From: Deltaproteobacteria bacterium | GTDB taxonomy: Bacteria > Desulfobacterota > Binatia > Binatales > Binataceae | Direction: 5' to 3' | Assembly: GCA_021817345.1 (NCBI GenBank) | Contig: JAKAVC010000020.1 | Location: forward strand, 1-41,389 | Length of the DNA: 41,389 bases | Shown: positions 34,437-41,389 of the stretch, piece after piece | How positions within the stretch are numbered: position 1 is the first letter of the stretch | How the letters are laid out: the number at the start of each line of letters is the position of its first letter | The notes under the pieces: model-generated | Database searches by the model: none | Told to the model about the DNA's origin: nothing | The model's input: only the letters and a program-made list of their open reading frames with translations | Made by a program: the position numbers and the translations under genes

Positions 34437-35942
34437 TCAATTTAAGGCGAGCTCAGCTTGCGTGGCTTTCCCATCCGAGAACAGCCTCGCGGCGAAGCTG
34501 GCCCGCCCCAAGGCGCTCGCGAGAGCTAGAAGATCCAATCGCCGCAGGAGGTCGACGGTAACCGGCCGTTTGGAGTCCCAGAATACAAACGCCTCATAAA
34601 ATCCCCTCGCTGTTTCACTATTCAGGAGGCCAGCTAGATATTCCGCTTCGTGTCTCGTCTTGCAGGGCAAGAAATACGAGGTGTCGTCAAGCACCACGGG
34701 CCGGCTTACAAACGGCCCTACGACCTTGAAGCTAAGGTGCTTATAGAAACCCGATATCGCTACCTTCCATGGCGAGAATGAGTATTCGCCCACGCCAAAA
34801 ATAGAAAATGGTGGTCGACCCTCGTAAATTGAGCTCGCGCGACGGGCGAAGAGTGCCTTGTTCCGAGTCAGATACGCCCAAGTCTTCGGCGCAACGTGCT
34901 TTATGCTAGCCGTGCTTTCGCCAATGGAGCGTTGGGGAACCAGCATCCAGCGTCTGGGGCACGCAACTTTTCCGTTCGCCAGGTCCGAGCTCTTCAGCAT
35001 CGGATAAACGTACGTATCTTCTATATCGACTATCTCCCCGGCTCGGTTTCTGTAATGGCTGTCTTCTTTCGTGAGCTCGAGGACCTGCGCACAGTCGTGC
35101 TTGATTCCCGAACGCCACTTACGCCTTTCCCTTCCTTCCAGGTGCTTCCAGCGCTCGTACAGCTCTATATTTGCGATCAATTGATTGTTGCGAAGGCCTA
35201 TCCTCGACGCCGGGGCCCTACTCGCGAGTGCCTCATAGACAGCGCAGTCTGAACTGTGCGCCCCGGGAACGAAGGCGCACACTAGCAGGCATGCATCGAC
35301 CGCTGCTCCGAAGTGCAGGAAGGCCGGAATAATGTACGTTGCGGAACTCGCTAGCGGCGCATGGGCCCTCCAGGCATGTGCCAGCACCTTGCGCGCCACC
35401 GCGGTCTTGCAAAGCAGGGCCAGCGTCGCCTGACGTCCGGACAACCAGTCCAAGATGCGGAGCATCATCCATTCGGAAATATCGAAGTTGCTTTTGCCAG
35501 TGATCGCGTCCAAGCCTCGATGCTTTTGGAAGTTGGATTTTGTCGGTAGGTTTCTGCTCCCGAGCGAGCCGAGCACGGCGCTGGTAACCCAGGGTAAATT
35601 GCCGATCACAAGTAGCGGGTCGGGCAGACTACGCAGTATTTTTTCCCAAGCTGTATCGAAGAAATTGGCAGCCAGGAGGCGCACTTTCGATCGGTTCGGG
35701 CTTCCCGTGAGAGCGTCCCGCGCCTCGCGCACATACTGCTGATTGATGTCCAGACCTACGGCAGCCCGGGCGCTCGGGAACTCGTCAAGGGCTGCGAGGA
35801 GAAGCGAACCGGTGCCGCAGGTCGGCTCAAGAATAGATCTGGGCCTGAGGCCAGTTCTTGCAACCGCGGAGCAAACCTCCCGAGCGAGGTCTATGGGCGT
35901 TTGAAAATCGCCAAACGCAACCTTGTGTTTCGACCCCGGCAC
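34437..35942 (-). CDS. N6-adenine-type DNA methyltransferase of a type II restriction system
   Basis: The 501-residue protein has FGDFQTP at residues 10-16, the SAM-binding motif I EPTCGTGSLL (39-48), an acidic residue in GLDINQ (D65), and catalytic motif IV as NLPW (115-118). NPPY is more common, but NLPW is seen in some members. The C-terminal half is probably the target-recognition domain. The order motif I then IV with a C-terminal TRD fits the gamma class. GTG 35942 is the start, 11 bp after the endonuclease stop. Base composition is visibly more A/T-rich than the flanks, which suggests acquisition. It should protect the sites cut by the adjacent enzyme. Confidence 0.88.
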   Translation of the reverse strand: MPGSKHKVAFGDFQTPIDLAREVCSAVARTGLRPRSILEPTCGTGSLLLAALDEFPSARAAVGLDINQQYVREARDALTGSPNRSKVRLLAANFFDTAWEKILRSLPDPLLVIGNLPWVTSAVLGSLGSRNLPTKSNFQKHRGLDAITGKSNFDISEWMMLRILDWLSGRQATLALLCKTAVARKVLAHAWRAHAPLASSATYIIPAFLHFGAAVDACLLVCAFVPGAHSSDCAVYEALASRAPASRIGLRNNQLIANIELYERWKHLEGRERRKWRSGIKHDCAQVLELTKEDSHYRNRAGEIVDIEDTYVYPMLKSSDLANGKVACPRRWMLVPQRSIGESTASIKHVAPKTWAYLTRNKALFARRASSIYEGRPPFSIFGVGEYSFSPWKVAISGFYKHLSFKVVGPFVSRPVVLDDTSYFLPCKTRHEAEYLAGLLNSETARGFYEAFVFWDSKRPVTVDLLRRLDLLALASALGRASFAARLFSDGKATQAELALN

Positions 35943-35953
35943 GTGGCGTTACC

Positions 35954-36631
35954 TCAACGGACGCGCCGGACGCCGTCGGCCTTGCCGGCCTCACTTATGA
36001 CCCTGCCGTACTGCAGCCGCCATTGAAGCGCATTTGAAATTGTCAGGTATCCCAGCTGAGGCGGCTCCTTTAACAATTCCCGAGCGATTTTGTGGGCCTG
36101 AATCTCATCGACGGGAAGCATTCGTTCGTTCATGAAGGCAACTAGATCGTCTTCGTTCGCACCGTTCTCGAGCAGTTTACGTATTCCCGAGCTTGTCTGG
36201 TAATCGGCCGTGCGCTGCTTCTCGACGAAGACGGTGTGTAAAATATTAAGTGTAGCCGTGCGGGTTTTGGAGTCGTCTCTCTTTTCGTACACGAAAACGA
36301 GGAGCGAGTAACCCAGGCCGAAAATTTTCTGCCTTCCCGACTCAAATGGGCAGGAAGATTGCGGCTGTTTGATGCTCGTAACCTTCATATCGACGCCGAG
36401 CCCCGGAAAGTCGATACCCTTTGCGGAGTTCCCCTCGGAAAAGCTGTACTTCCGGCGGAGGCGGTCCTGGAATTTGTGCTCTAGGTACGTCCCGACGGCC
36501 TTTCCGTCGGTAACACCATAGATAGAACGTTCGGGGTGCGTCGATTCATGCTGAGCAAAGCGCTGTGCTTCCTCTAGCAGGCTGGACACGGTCAATGGCG
36601 ATTTTTGCATGCGCGTCGTCCGCCGCTTCAC
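35954..36631 (-). CDS. Putative type II restriction endonuclease (PD-(D/E)XK-like)
   Basis: The 225-residue protein lies directly upstream of a DNA methyltransferase, in the same operon. A probable catalytic site is E51 (TYLEHKFQ), D74 (GIDFPG), D81 and K83 (LGVDMKVT), a weak form of the PD-(D/E)XK pattern. SSCPF and KIFGLGYSLLVFVYEK follow. I cannot name the subfamily or recognition sequence. The start is GTG 36631 or ATG 36610; neither has a good ribosome site. No controller (C) protein was found. Being first in the operon is unusual for an endonuclease, since the methylase is often made first. Confidence 0.75.
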   Translation of the reverse strand: MKRRTTRMQKSPLTVSSLLEEAQRFAQHESTHPERSIYGVTDGKAVGTYLEHKFQDRLRRKYSFSEGNSAKGIDFPGLGVDMKVTSIKQPQSSCPFESGRQKIFGLGYSLLVFVYEKRDDSKTRTATLNILHTVFVEKQRTADYQTSSGIRKLLENGANEDDLVAFMNERMLPVDEIQAHKIARELLKEPPQLGYLTISNALQWRLQYGRVISEAGKADGVRRVR

Positions 36632-36680
36632 ATCACCGCTCGGCAGGACCGCAACCCTGACCTAGCGGGCTATTCCGGCG

Positions 36681-36834
36681 TACCCGCAAATTCCCTTCAA
36701 CGGTTTGCACGGCTCCCAGTGTGCCACATTATCGTCGCGTCGGGCGAGTAAATGGCGCGAATCGCCTCGACGTCGCCCGATTCGATCGCCTTGAAAAACC
36801 TGTCCGCAGTCTGAAGCGCGTCGATATTTGACAT
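36681..36834 (-). pseudogene. Broken NTF2/SnoaL-like gene at the island edge
   Basis: From ATG 36834 the frame reads MSNIDALQTADRFFKAIE, then GDVEAIRAIYSPDATIMWHT, a typical N-terminus of the nuclear-transport-factor-2-like fold. It then shifts and stops at 36697. In another frame the family pattern continues as VQTVEGNLRV (36710-36681), where relatives have the EQTVEENLRVL type of sequence. Homology ends there, at the restriction island. The gene thus has both a frameshift and a 3' truncation; a full-length member would need about 85 more residues. It is not expected to give a working protein. Confidence 0.75.
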
Positions 36835-36907
36835 TGATACTCCGTCAATCCGCTGAGGTCAGGTGGTTTGCGATGGGCGCGAAGAAGATTCGCGCGCCAC
36901 GGGCGCG

Positions 36908-37645
36908 TCAGACGTTTGACGGCGGCGGCGCGTGCTTTGCCGGCATTTGCACGTGCCCAGACGGCGACGCGTGGGCTTCGGGAGACGAATGCGCGGCCGG
37001 CGAATCGCTGGGTTCGGGAGAAGCTTCCGGCGCGGCGGGAGAAGGCGACGCTGACGGCGAGGCTTCCGGGGACGGCGATGGCGTCGCGGTCGGTACCGAG
37101 ACGGTCGGAAGCGCTTCGGTGGGCACCTCGGGTGTCGGGCTTGCGGCGGGCGAGGCCTCAGCACCCGGCCCCGCGGTCGGGCTCATCAGCGCCGTTCCGA
37201 CTCCATAGCCATAGACGAGTTCACCGCCGAGCGATCCCGCATAGAGCAGCGCGCCGCACGACAGGACCGCGATTATCAGGTAAAGCGAGCGCGAGCCTGC
37301 GGCGAAAGCGAACGCCTGGATCAGGATTCTCCACACCGCGAGCACTGCGAAGGTAATCGCCAGGTATTTGCCGAACTCGGCGTGCAGATGGAGAACATGC
37401 TGCGCGTCGGGACTGATGTGCTTCCATACGCGGTCCGCTTCGAGGCTGCCGGTCCCGAACGACGCGCCTGCGGACGCCGCGCCCAGAATCATCAAAGTCA
37501 GCGCCATATACCTGATCCACGTCCGGGTGGGCGCAAGGCTCCCGGCGAGGTCGGTAAGCACGCCGACGAGAAGGAGCGCGACCGTAAAATGGTCGACGAC
37601 CGGATGAAGCTCGAAACCCTGGATTAACTTGAGAATGGCGTCCAT
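36908..37645 (-). CDS. DUF2231-like membrane protein with long Pro/Ser/Ala tail
   Basis: The 245-residue protein has four hydrophobic segments in its first 150 residues and begins with the family feature LHPVVDHFTVALLLVG, where histidines flank the first helix. Further His-rich loops (HVLHLHAEFGK) could bind heme or metal. From about residue 155 to the end it is low-complexity (ASPAASPTPEVP, PSPSPEASPSASPSP), ending in a His-containing stretch. ATG 37645 is chosen, as GGGAGG is just upstream. The function is unknown. Confidence 0.75.
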   Translation of the reverse strand: MDAILKLIQGFELHPVVDHFTVALLLVGVLTDLAGSLAPTRTWIRYMALTLMILGAASAGASFGTGSLEADRVWKHISPDAQHVLHLHAEFGKYLAITFAVLAVWRILIQAFAFAAGSRSLYLIIAVLSCGALLYAGSLGGELVYGYGVGTALMSPTAGPGAEASPAASPTPEVPTEALPTVSVPTATPSPSPEASPSASPSPAAPEASPEPSDSPAAHSSPEAHASPSGHVQMPAKHAPPPSNV

Positions 37646-37675
37646 CGAGCCTCCCATTCTGTCTTCGGATGCGCT

Positions 37676-37716
37676 ACGGGGCAAACCTCGCCCCGTTTAG
37701 GCATGCCTCGGCATGC
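37676..37716. other. Two adjacent hairpins between membrane-protein genes
   Basis: ACGGGGC / GCCCCGT (37676-37682 and 37690-37696, 7-nt loop) is followed by GCATGCC / GGCATGC (37701-37707 and 37710-37716). They lie downstream of the leftward 649-codon membrane gene and upstream of the DUF2231-like gene. The first could act as a weak terminator, although no T-run follows it on the minus strand. Confidence 0.4.
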
Positions 37717-37812
37717 GGGCGCATCTTCCGGCTTTTTATCGCAGACGCTTGCGTATCAGGCAAACCAGCCGGTACGTCGCGCCCATTGCCAGAGTCGCGC
37801 GGAATAGATTTC

Positions 37813-39759
37813 TCAGACGTTCCCCGCCGACGCGTCGGGATGATCGGGCGTTGGAGAAGGTGAGGCGGCCGGCCTTGGCGAGGCAGGCGTTGAGGAGGGC
37901 GCAGGACGCTTCGCGGACGGCGCGGGCGAAGCCTCGGGCGACGAAGTCGCCTGCTCCGTTGCGCTTGCAGTCGGCGAAGGCGCCGTTTTCGGCGAGGCTG
38001 CGGAAGCGGTCGGTGTCGAACTCGGCGAAGGTGAGGCTATCGGCGAAGCTGCGGGCGGCGTGACGGTCGCAGACGGCTGCGCGTGGGGTGCGAAGATAAC
38101 GGTCGGCGTCTGGGGCGCAGCCGCCTGGCGAACGCTGAGCCTGACATCATCGCTCTGAAGCGGCGCCCAGGTTCGCGCGGTCAGGAAGTAGCGAAGCGCG
38201 CGCGTGGTATCCAGCCCCGCCATCAACGGATTCCATCGCTCCTGAAACGTGAACCTGGAACTTTCGCCCATCCCGGCCGGCTTCGGCCTGTCCCCGGGAG
38301 ATACGGCCACTGCCGCGCTCTCCATATCGGCCGCAGGCTTGAGCGCCCGCAGATACCATTGAAGCACGGGGGATTTGAGGTCGAAGAATACCGAAGCGTT
38401 CGGTCCAACCGCCTTAAGCGCATGCTCGCACTCCTCGGCGGTGGTCAGGGTCGTGGCGGGTTCGGTCCAGTAGAGCAGCGCGTGCCGCGCCCACGGCGCC
38501 TCGGTCGGGTCGGGCGCGGTCCAGACGAAATTGGTCAGGACCTGCGCATAGAGGGTCAGGAGCGCGAGCGCCAGGATCGGGTAGCGGATAACGCGCCACG
38601 CGCCCGTATGATGCAGCCAATCGAGCGCCGAAGCGCCAAGAACGGCAGCCGGCACGAGCATCGCGAGCGTCAGCTCCGGACGGCGTACCGGCGTCCACAG
38701 GAAGAAAGCCGCGCTCGCCGCCATCCCGAGAAACGCCGCAATCGAAAGTTTCGAGCGAAGCCGGAGCGTCAGCATCGCAAGAATCCCGAACGCCGCGAGC
38801 GCCGCGACCAGGAATTCATAGAAGACGAACTCGGGCAGATAGAAGGCGATTCCCGGATGAAAACCCGGCACGCCGCTGCGAGGGGAAATCCAGTTCCGAC
38901 GCGCCTCGGCGGCTACCGCGGCAATAAACGACCGCTCGAAAAGGCCGCTTTCGAGCGCATAGAAGAGCGCGAAGGATACGAGAACTCCGCCGATAAACAG
39001 CCCGCGACGCCGCTCCCACCATACGCGAAGCCTCACCCCGGCGTTATCGACGGCAAGCGCCTGCCAGATGCCGAGGAGCGCCAGGATGGCGGCGAGCGCC
39101 ACGCCCGCAAGCATCACCGCGGGCGCCGCCGAGACCGCGAACGCAACCGCCGCCGCAAGCGTAACCGTTGCCGCGCCGGTGGGCCTTCGCGCGGCCGCGC
39201 ACACCATCCCGATTGCCAGCATCGTGAGCGCAAGCGCGGGAACGAGCGGAGAATTCGAGCGCGAGCACCAGGTCACGGTCGGCGAGAGCGCCAGCAGCGC
39301 GCCGAGGGCAAGCGCTCCGGCACGGCCAAGCTCGCGCCGCAGGAGCAGCGCGGTCGCAACCAGAAGGATGCCGAACAACGCCGTAACTATCCTCGCCAGC
39401 GAATCGCCCGCGCCGGTGAACGAGAAAACCATCGATTCAAGCGCGGTGACCCATCCGGCGTTGAGCGGCGGATGCGCTCGGAGGGCCCGCAGCGCCGCGA
39501 GCGCGCGGGCCGCTTCCGACGCGGCCATCGGGCGGCCGCCCAAATCCATGAGCCGGGTCGTGAGAGTCCACGAAAGAACCAGGAACCATCCGAGATGCTC
39601 GGCGGTGAGCACATAGAGCGGACGGCCCAGGCGGGCCGCGCTGAGATCGCGGGCGGGAGCCGGCGCCGGCTCGTGCTCGGCAGACCTGGGCTCGGCGCGA
39701 GCCTCGGCTTCGACTCCAAGCCTCCAGTCGCCCGACTCACCTTCCACTCGTTCAGGCAT
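37813..39759 (-). CDS. Polytopic membrane protein, GT-C/Agl23-like
   Basis: The 648-residue protein has about ten hydrophobic segments between residues 50 and 440. A soluble part follows (FFDLKSPVLQWYLRALKP, FTFQERWNPLMAGLD). The order resembles membrane glycosyltransferase-fold proteins of the Agl23/TIGR03663 type. In these, the first loop usually reads LGxRPLHHDE; here it is LGGRPMAASEAAR, so the Asp of the acidic pair is replaced and activity is doubtful. The last 95 or so residues are a Ser/Pro/Ala/Thr tail (SPSPSSTPTASAASP). The start is ATG 39759 (GTG 39762 is alternative). Confidence 0.6.
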   Translation of the reverse strand: MPERVEGESGDWRLGVEAEARAEPRSAEHEPAPAPARDLSAARLGRPLYVLTAEHLGWFLVLSWTLTTRLMDLGGRPMAASEAARALAALRALRAHPPLNAGWVTALESMVFSFTGAGDSLARIVTALFGILLVATALLLRRELGRAGALALGALLALSPTVTWCSRSNSPLVPALALTMLAIGMVCAAARRPTGAATVTLAAAVAFAVSAAPAVMLAGVALAAILALLGIWQALAVDNAGVRLRVWWERRRGLFIGGVLVSFALFYALESGLFERSFIAAVAAEARRNWISPRSGVPGFHPGIAFYLPEFVFYEFLVAALAAFGILAMLTLRLRSKLSIAAFLGMAASAAFFLWTPVRRPELTLAMLVPAAVLGASALDWLHHTGAWRVIRYPILALALLTLYAQVLTNFVWTAPDPTEAPWARHALLYWTEPATTLTTAEECEHALKAVGPNASVFFDLKSPVLQWYLRALKPAADMESAAVAVSPGDRPKPAGMGESSRFTFQERWNPLMAGLDTTRALRYFLTARTWAPLQSDDVRLSVRQAAAPQTPTVIFAPHAQPSATVTPPAASPIASPSPSSTPTASAASPKTAPSPTASATEQATSSPEASPAPSAKRPAPSSTPASPRPAASPSPTPDHPDASAGNV

Positions 39760-39865
39760 CACCCGAAAGCCGTATTTAGCGTGACGCGGATTGTCAACGT
39801 TGCGGCGCGGGCCGTCGAGACGTTTTAGGTTGCTCGCGGCGCAGCTATTCTAGGTTCTTCGGACG

Positions 39866-41389
39866 ATGGCACGGGAGAGATTCGGCGCGCGAACGGTTCT
39901 TGGCGGAGTGCTTTCATTCATAGCGCTCGCCGCCGTGATCGCGCTTTTCTTCGCTTTCCGTCATCGCGTTGAGGAGCTGCACTTCCCGCATTTCTCGATC
40001 GCGATCAGGCATCTGCCCTACTACGCCTTCTGCTCATTCTACCGGATGCTGGCGGCATACGTGATCGCGCTTGTTTTTTCGATCATCTACGGGCTTGCCG
40101 CCGCGCGCGGCGGACTGTGGGAGCGGGTGATGATTCCCGCGATCGATATCGCGCAATCGGTGCCCGTGATCGGCTTCTTCCCGGCGGCGATCTACTTCTT
40201 CATCGCACTTGGACACGGCAGCCGGCTCGGCGTCGAGATGGCGACGATATTCCTCATCTTCACCAGCCAGGCCTGGAATATCACGCTGGGAGTCTACGAG
40301 GCGGTCAAGACGATTCCGGGCGACTCGGTGGAAGTGCTCGAATCGTTCGGCGTAACCGGATGGCTCAAGCTCCGGCGCCTGCTTCTGCCGGCCTGCGTTC
40401 CCAAGCTGGTCTACAACTCGATCCTGTCGTGGGTCAGCGGATGGTACTTCCTGATTGCGTGCGAGATCATCACGGTCGGGCCGGCTCACTACCAGCTGCC
40501 GGGGCTGGGAAGCTTTCTGATGGAAGCAGCGAACCATAGCCAATGGATGGAAGTGGTCGCGGGGCTTCTGATCCTGCTCGCGATTATCGTGGCGATGGAC
40601 GCGGTGGTGTGGCAGCCGCTTACCCAGTGGGCGGAAAAATTCCGCTACGAGTTCGCCGCCGCACCGCCGCAGGCCGCGCGCTCGCTGGTGATGCTCGAGG
40701 TGTTCGGCGCGGTCGGCCCGTTCGTGACCCGACTGGTGCGGACGGCGATTCATCCGCTGGCGGTTGCGATTCAATCAATCACGGACCGGCTGCCACGCCG
40801 GAAGCCTCGTGAGCATCCCACGGACGCGCGGATGGCGCGGACAGTGCGGACGACGATAGTGGCGGCGATGCTTGCGTTTTGCTCCTGGGCGATCGTCGAA
40901 GGCCTCATCGCGCTGGCGCATGCGTTAAGCCATCCCTGGCCCGGGGAGGTCCGGCTCATCCCCGGCGCAACCCTGCGCTCATTGCTGCGGATTATTGTCG
41001 CGTACCTGATTTCGCTCGGATGGACGGTTCCGTGCGCTATCGCGGCTGCGGAAAACCCGCGTTTCAGGCGCTATGTGACGCCGGCTGCGGAGATCATAGG
41101 CTCCATGCCCGCGACGGCGCTGTTCCCGCTGATAGTAGTCTTCGTCATCAACGTCACGGGCGAAATGAACCTCGCCTCGATCCTGCTTATCCTGACCGGG
41201 ATGCAGTGGTATTTGCTGTTCAACCTGCTCGCCGGGGTGAACCAGATACCCGAGGATCTGAACGAGGCTGTGCGTTCGTTCGGACTTTCGCGATGGCAAC
41301 GGTGGCGCAAGCTGACGCTGCCGGCGCTGATGCCGTCGCTCATAACCGGGAGCCTGACCGCCTGGGGTGGGGGATGGAATGCGCTGATA
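39866..41389 (+). CDS. Fused two-domain ABC transporter permease (partial, runs off the end)
   Basis: The frame is open from ATG 39866 to the window edge, 508 codons without a stop. Two binding-protein-dependent permease domains lie in tandem. The first has the EAA-type loop ESFGVTGWLKLRRLLLPACV; the second has RSFGLSRWQRWRKLTLPALM about 300 residues later. Each domain is surrounded by several hydrophobic segments. The loop sequences resemble nitrate/sulfonate/taurine-type (NrtB/SsuC/TauC) permeases. Both halves of the channel would come from one chain. The ATPase gene probably follows beyond the window. The substrate is unknown. Confidence 0.85.
   Translation, partial: MARERFGARTVLGGVLSFIALAAVIALFFAFRHRVEELHFPHFSIAIRHLPYYAFCSFYRMLAAYVIALVFSIIYGLAAARGGLWERVMIPAIDIAQSVPVIGFFPAAIYFFIALGHGSRLGVEMATIFLIFTSQAWNITLGVYEAVKTIPGDSVEVLESFGVTGWLKLRRLLLPACVPKLVYNSILSWVSGWYFLIACEIITVGPAHYQLPGLGSFLMEAANHSQWMEVVAGLLILLAIIVAMDAVVWQPLTQWAEKFRYEFAAAPPQAARSLVMLEVFGAVGPFVTRLVRTAIHPLAVAIQSITDRLPRRKPREHPTDARMARTVRTTIVAAMLAFCSWAIVEGLIALAHALSHPWPGEVRLIPGATLRSLLRIIVAYLISLGWTVPCAIAAAENPRFRRYVTPAAEIIGSMPATALFPLIVVFVINVTGEMNLASILLILTGMQWYLLFNLLAGVNQIPEDLNEAVRSFGLSRWQRWRKLTLPALMPSLITGSLTAWGGGWNALI

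Larger units (their letters stand above)
34437..36680. other. Restriction-modification island
   Basis: Both genes of the restriction system, plus about 50 bp before the endonuclease, form a block with more A/T-rich codons than either flank. On the right it meets a degraded NTF2-like gene at about 36680. On the left it ends between 34294 and 34437. I saw no integrase, terminal repeats or clear target-site duplication, so the route of entry is unknown. Confidence 0.6.

Noticed and set aside
38083-39828. Plus-strand open frame of 581 codons
   Set aside because: The very Arg-rich, low-information translation is antisense to the membrane protein, which has a credible membrane topology.
1-41389. 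CRISPR array, prophage, IS element, tRNA or rRNA
   Set aside because: No repeat-spacer array, phage or transposase motif, or TTCGA-type tRNA loop in a cloverleaf context, was seen on either strand. The reading was by eye, so a divergent tRNA could be missed.

Overview
The window is gene-dense, GC-rich chromosomal DNA from a bacterium. Coding is on both strands, with frequent GTG/TTG starts and short gaps. The gene mix (AddAB-like recombination nuclease, SRP RNA next to dnaX-ybaB-recR, an LLM-class flavin oxidoreductase, a PAPS-type sulfotransferase, an HpnL-like membrane protein, a fused two-domain permease) suggests an uncultured soil or subsurface proteobacterial or desulfobacterial relative, perhaps a Binatota-like lineage. 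That placement rests on gene content alone and is tentative.

Layout. 1-8.4 kb: tail of an unknown gene, then addB-like and addA-like genes overlapping by 4 bp, a gamma-glutamylcyclotransferase-like gene and a pterin synthase homologue with an ExxHGH active site. 8.4-10.8 kb: a regulatory block with phased GTCA repeats, a sigma-54 activator lacking a receiver domain, a stand-alone receiver protein and a small membrane protein. 10.8-13 kb: a long MscS-type channel on the minus strand. 13.1-16.7 kb: a sulfur-assimilation operon (sulfite reductase, APS reductase, an unknown protein) read leftward. Its promoter overlaps two palindromes, and an Rrf2 regulator is divergent from it. 16.8-21.3 kb: a GFA-type zinc protein, Fe superoxide dismutase, then SRP RNA-dnaX-ybaB-recR on the minus strand. 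21.4-26.3 kb: a HugZ-like flavoprotein, the agmatine-to-putrescine pair aguB-aguA, and leuC-leuD. 26.5-34.3 kb: accessory metabolism and envelope genes (LLM oxidoreductase, HpnL-like protein, sulfotransferase, lipoprotein, a secreted protein with repeated Cys motifs, TauD-like dioxygenase, MOSC protein).

34.4-36.7 kb is a visibly more A/T-rich two-gene restriction-modification island. It abuts a broken NTF2/SnoaL-like gene that is frameshifted and cut off at the island edge. 36.9-41.4 kb: two polytopic membrane proteins with long Pro/Ser/Ala-rich tails, and a fused ABC permease running off the right end.

No CRISPR array, tRNA, rRNA, insertion sequence or phage gene was recognised. The points most worth a second look are the sulfur-operon promoter/operator and its uncharacterised third gene, the three GTCA repeats spaced exactly 10 bp apart, the split NtrC-like pair, the ExxHGH pterin synthase, and the restriction-modification island that interrupts an NTF2-like gene.
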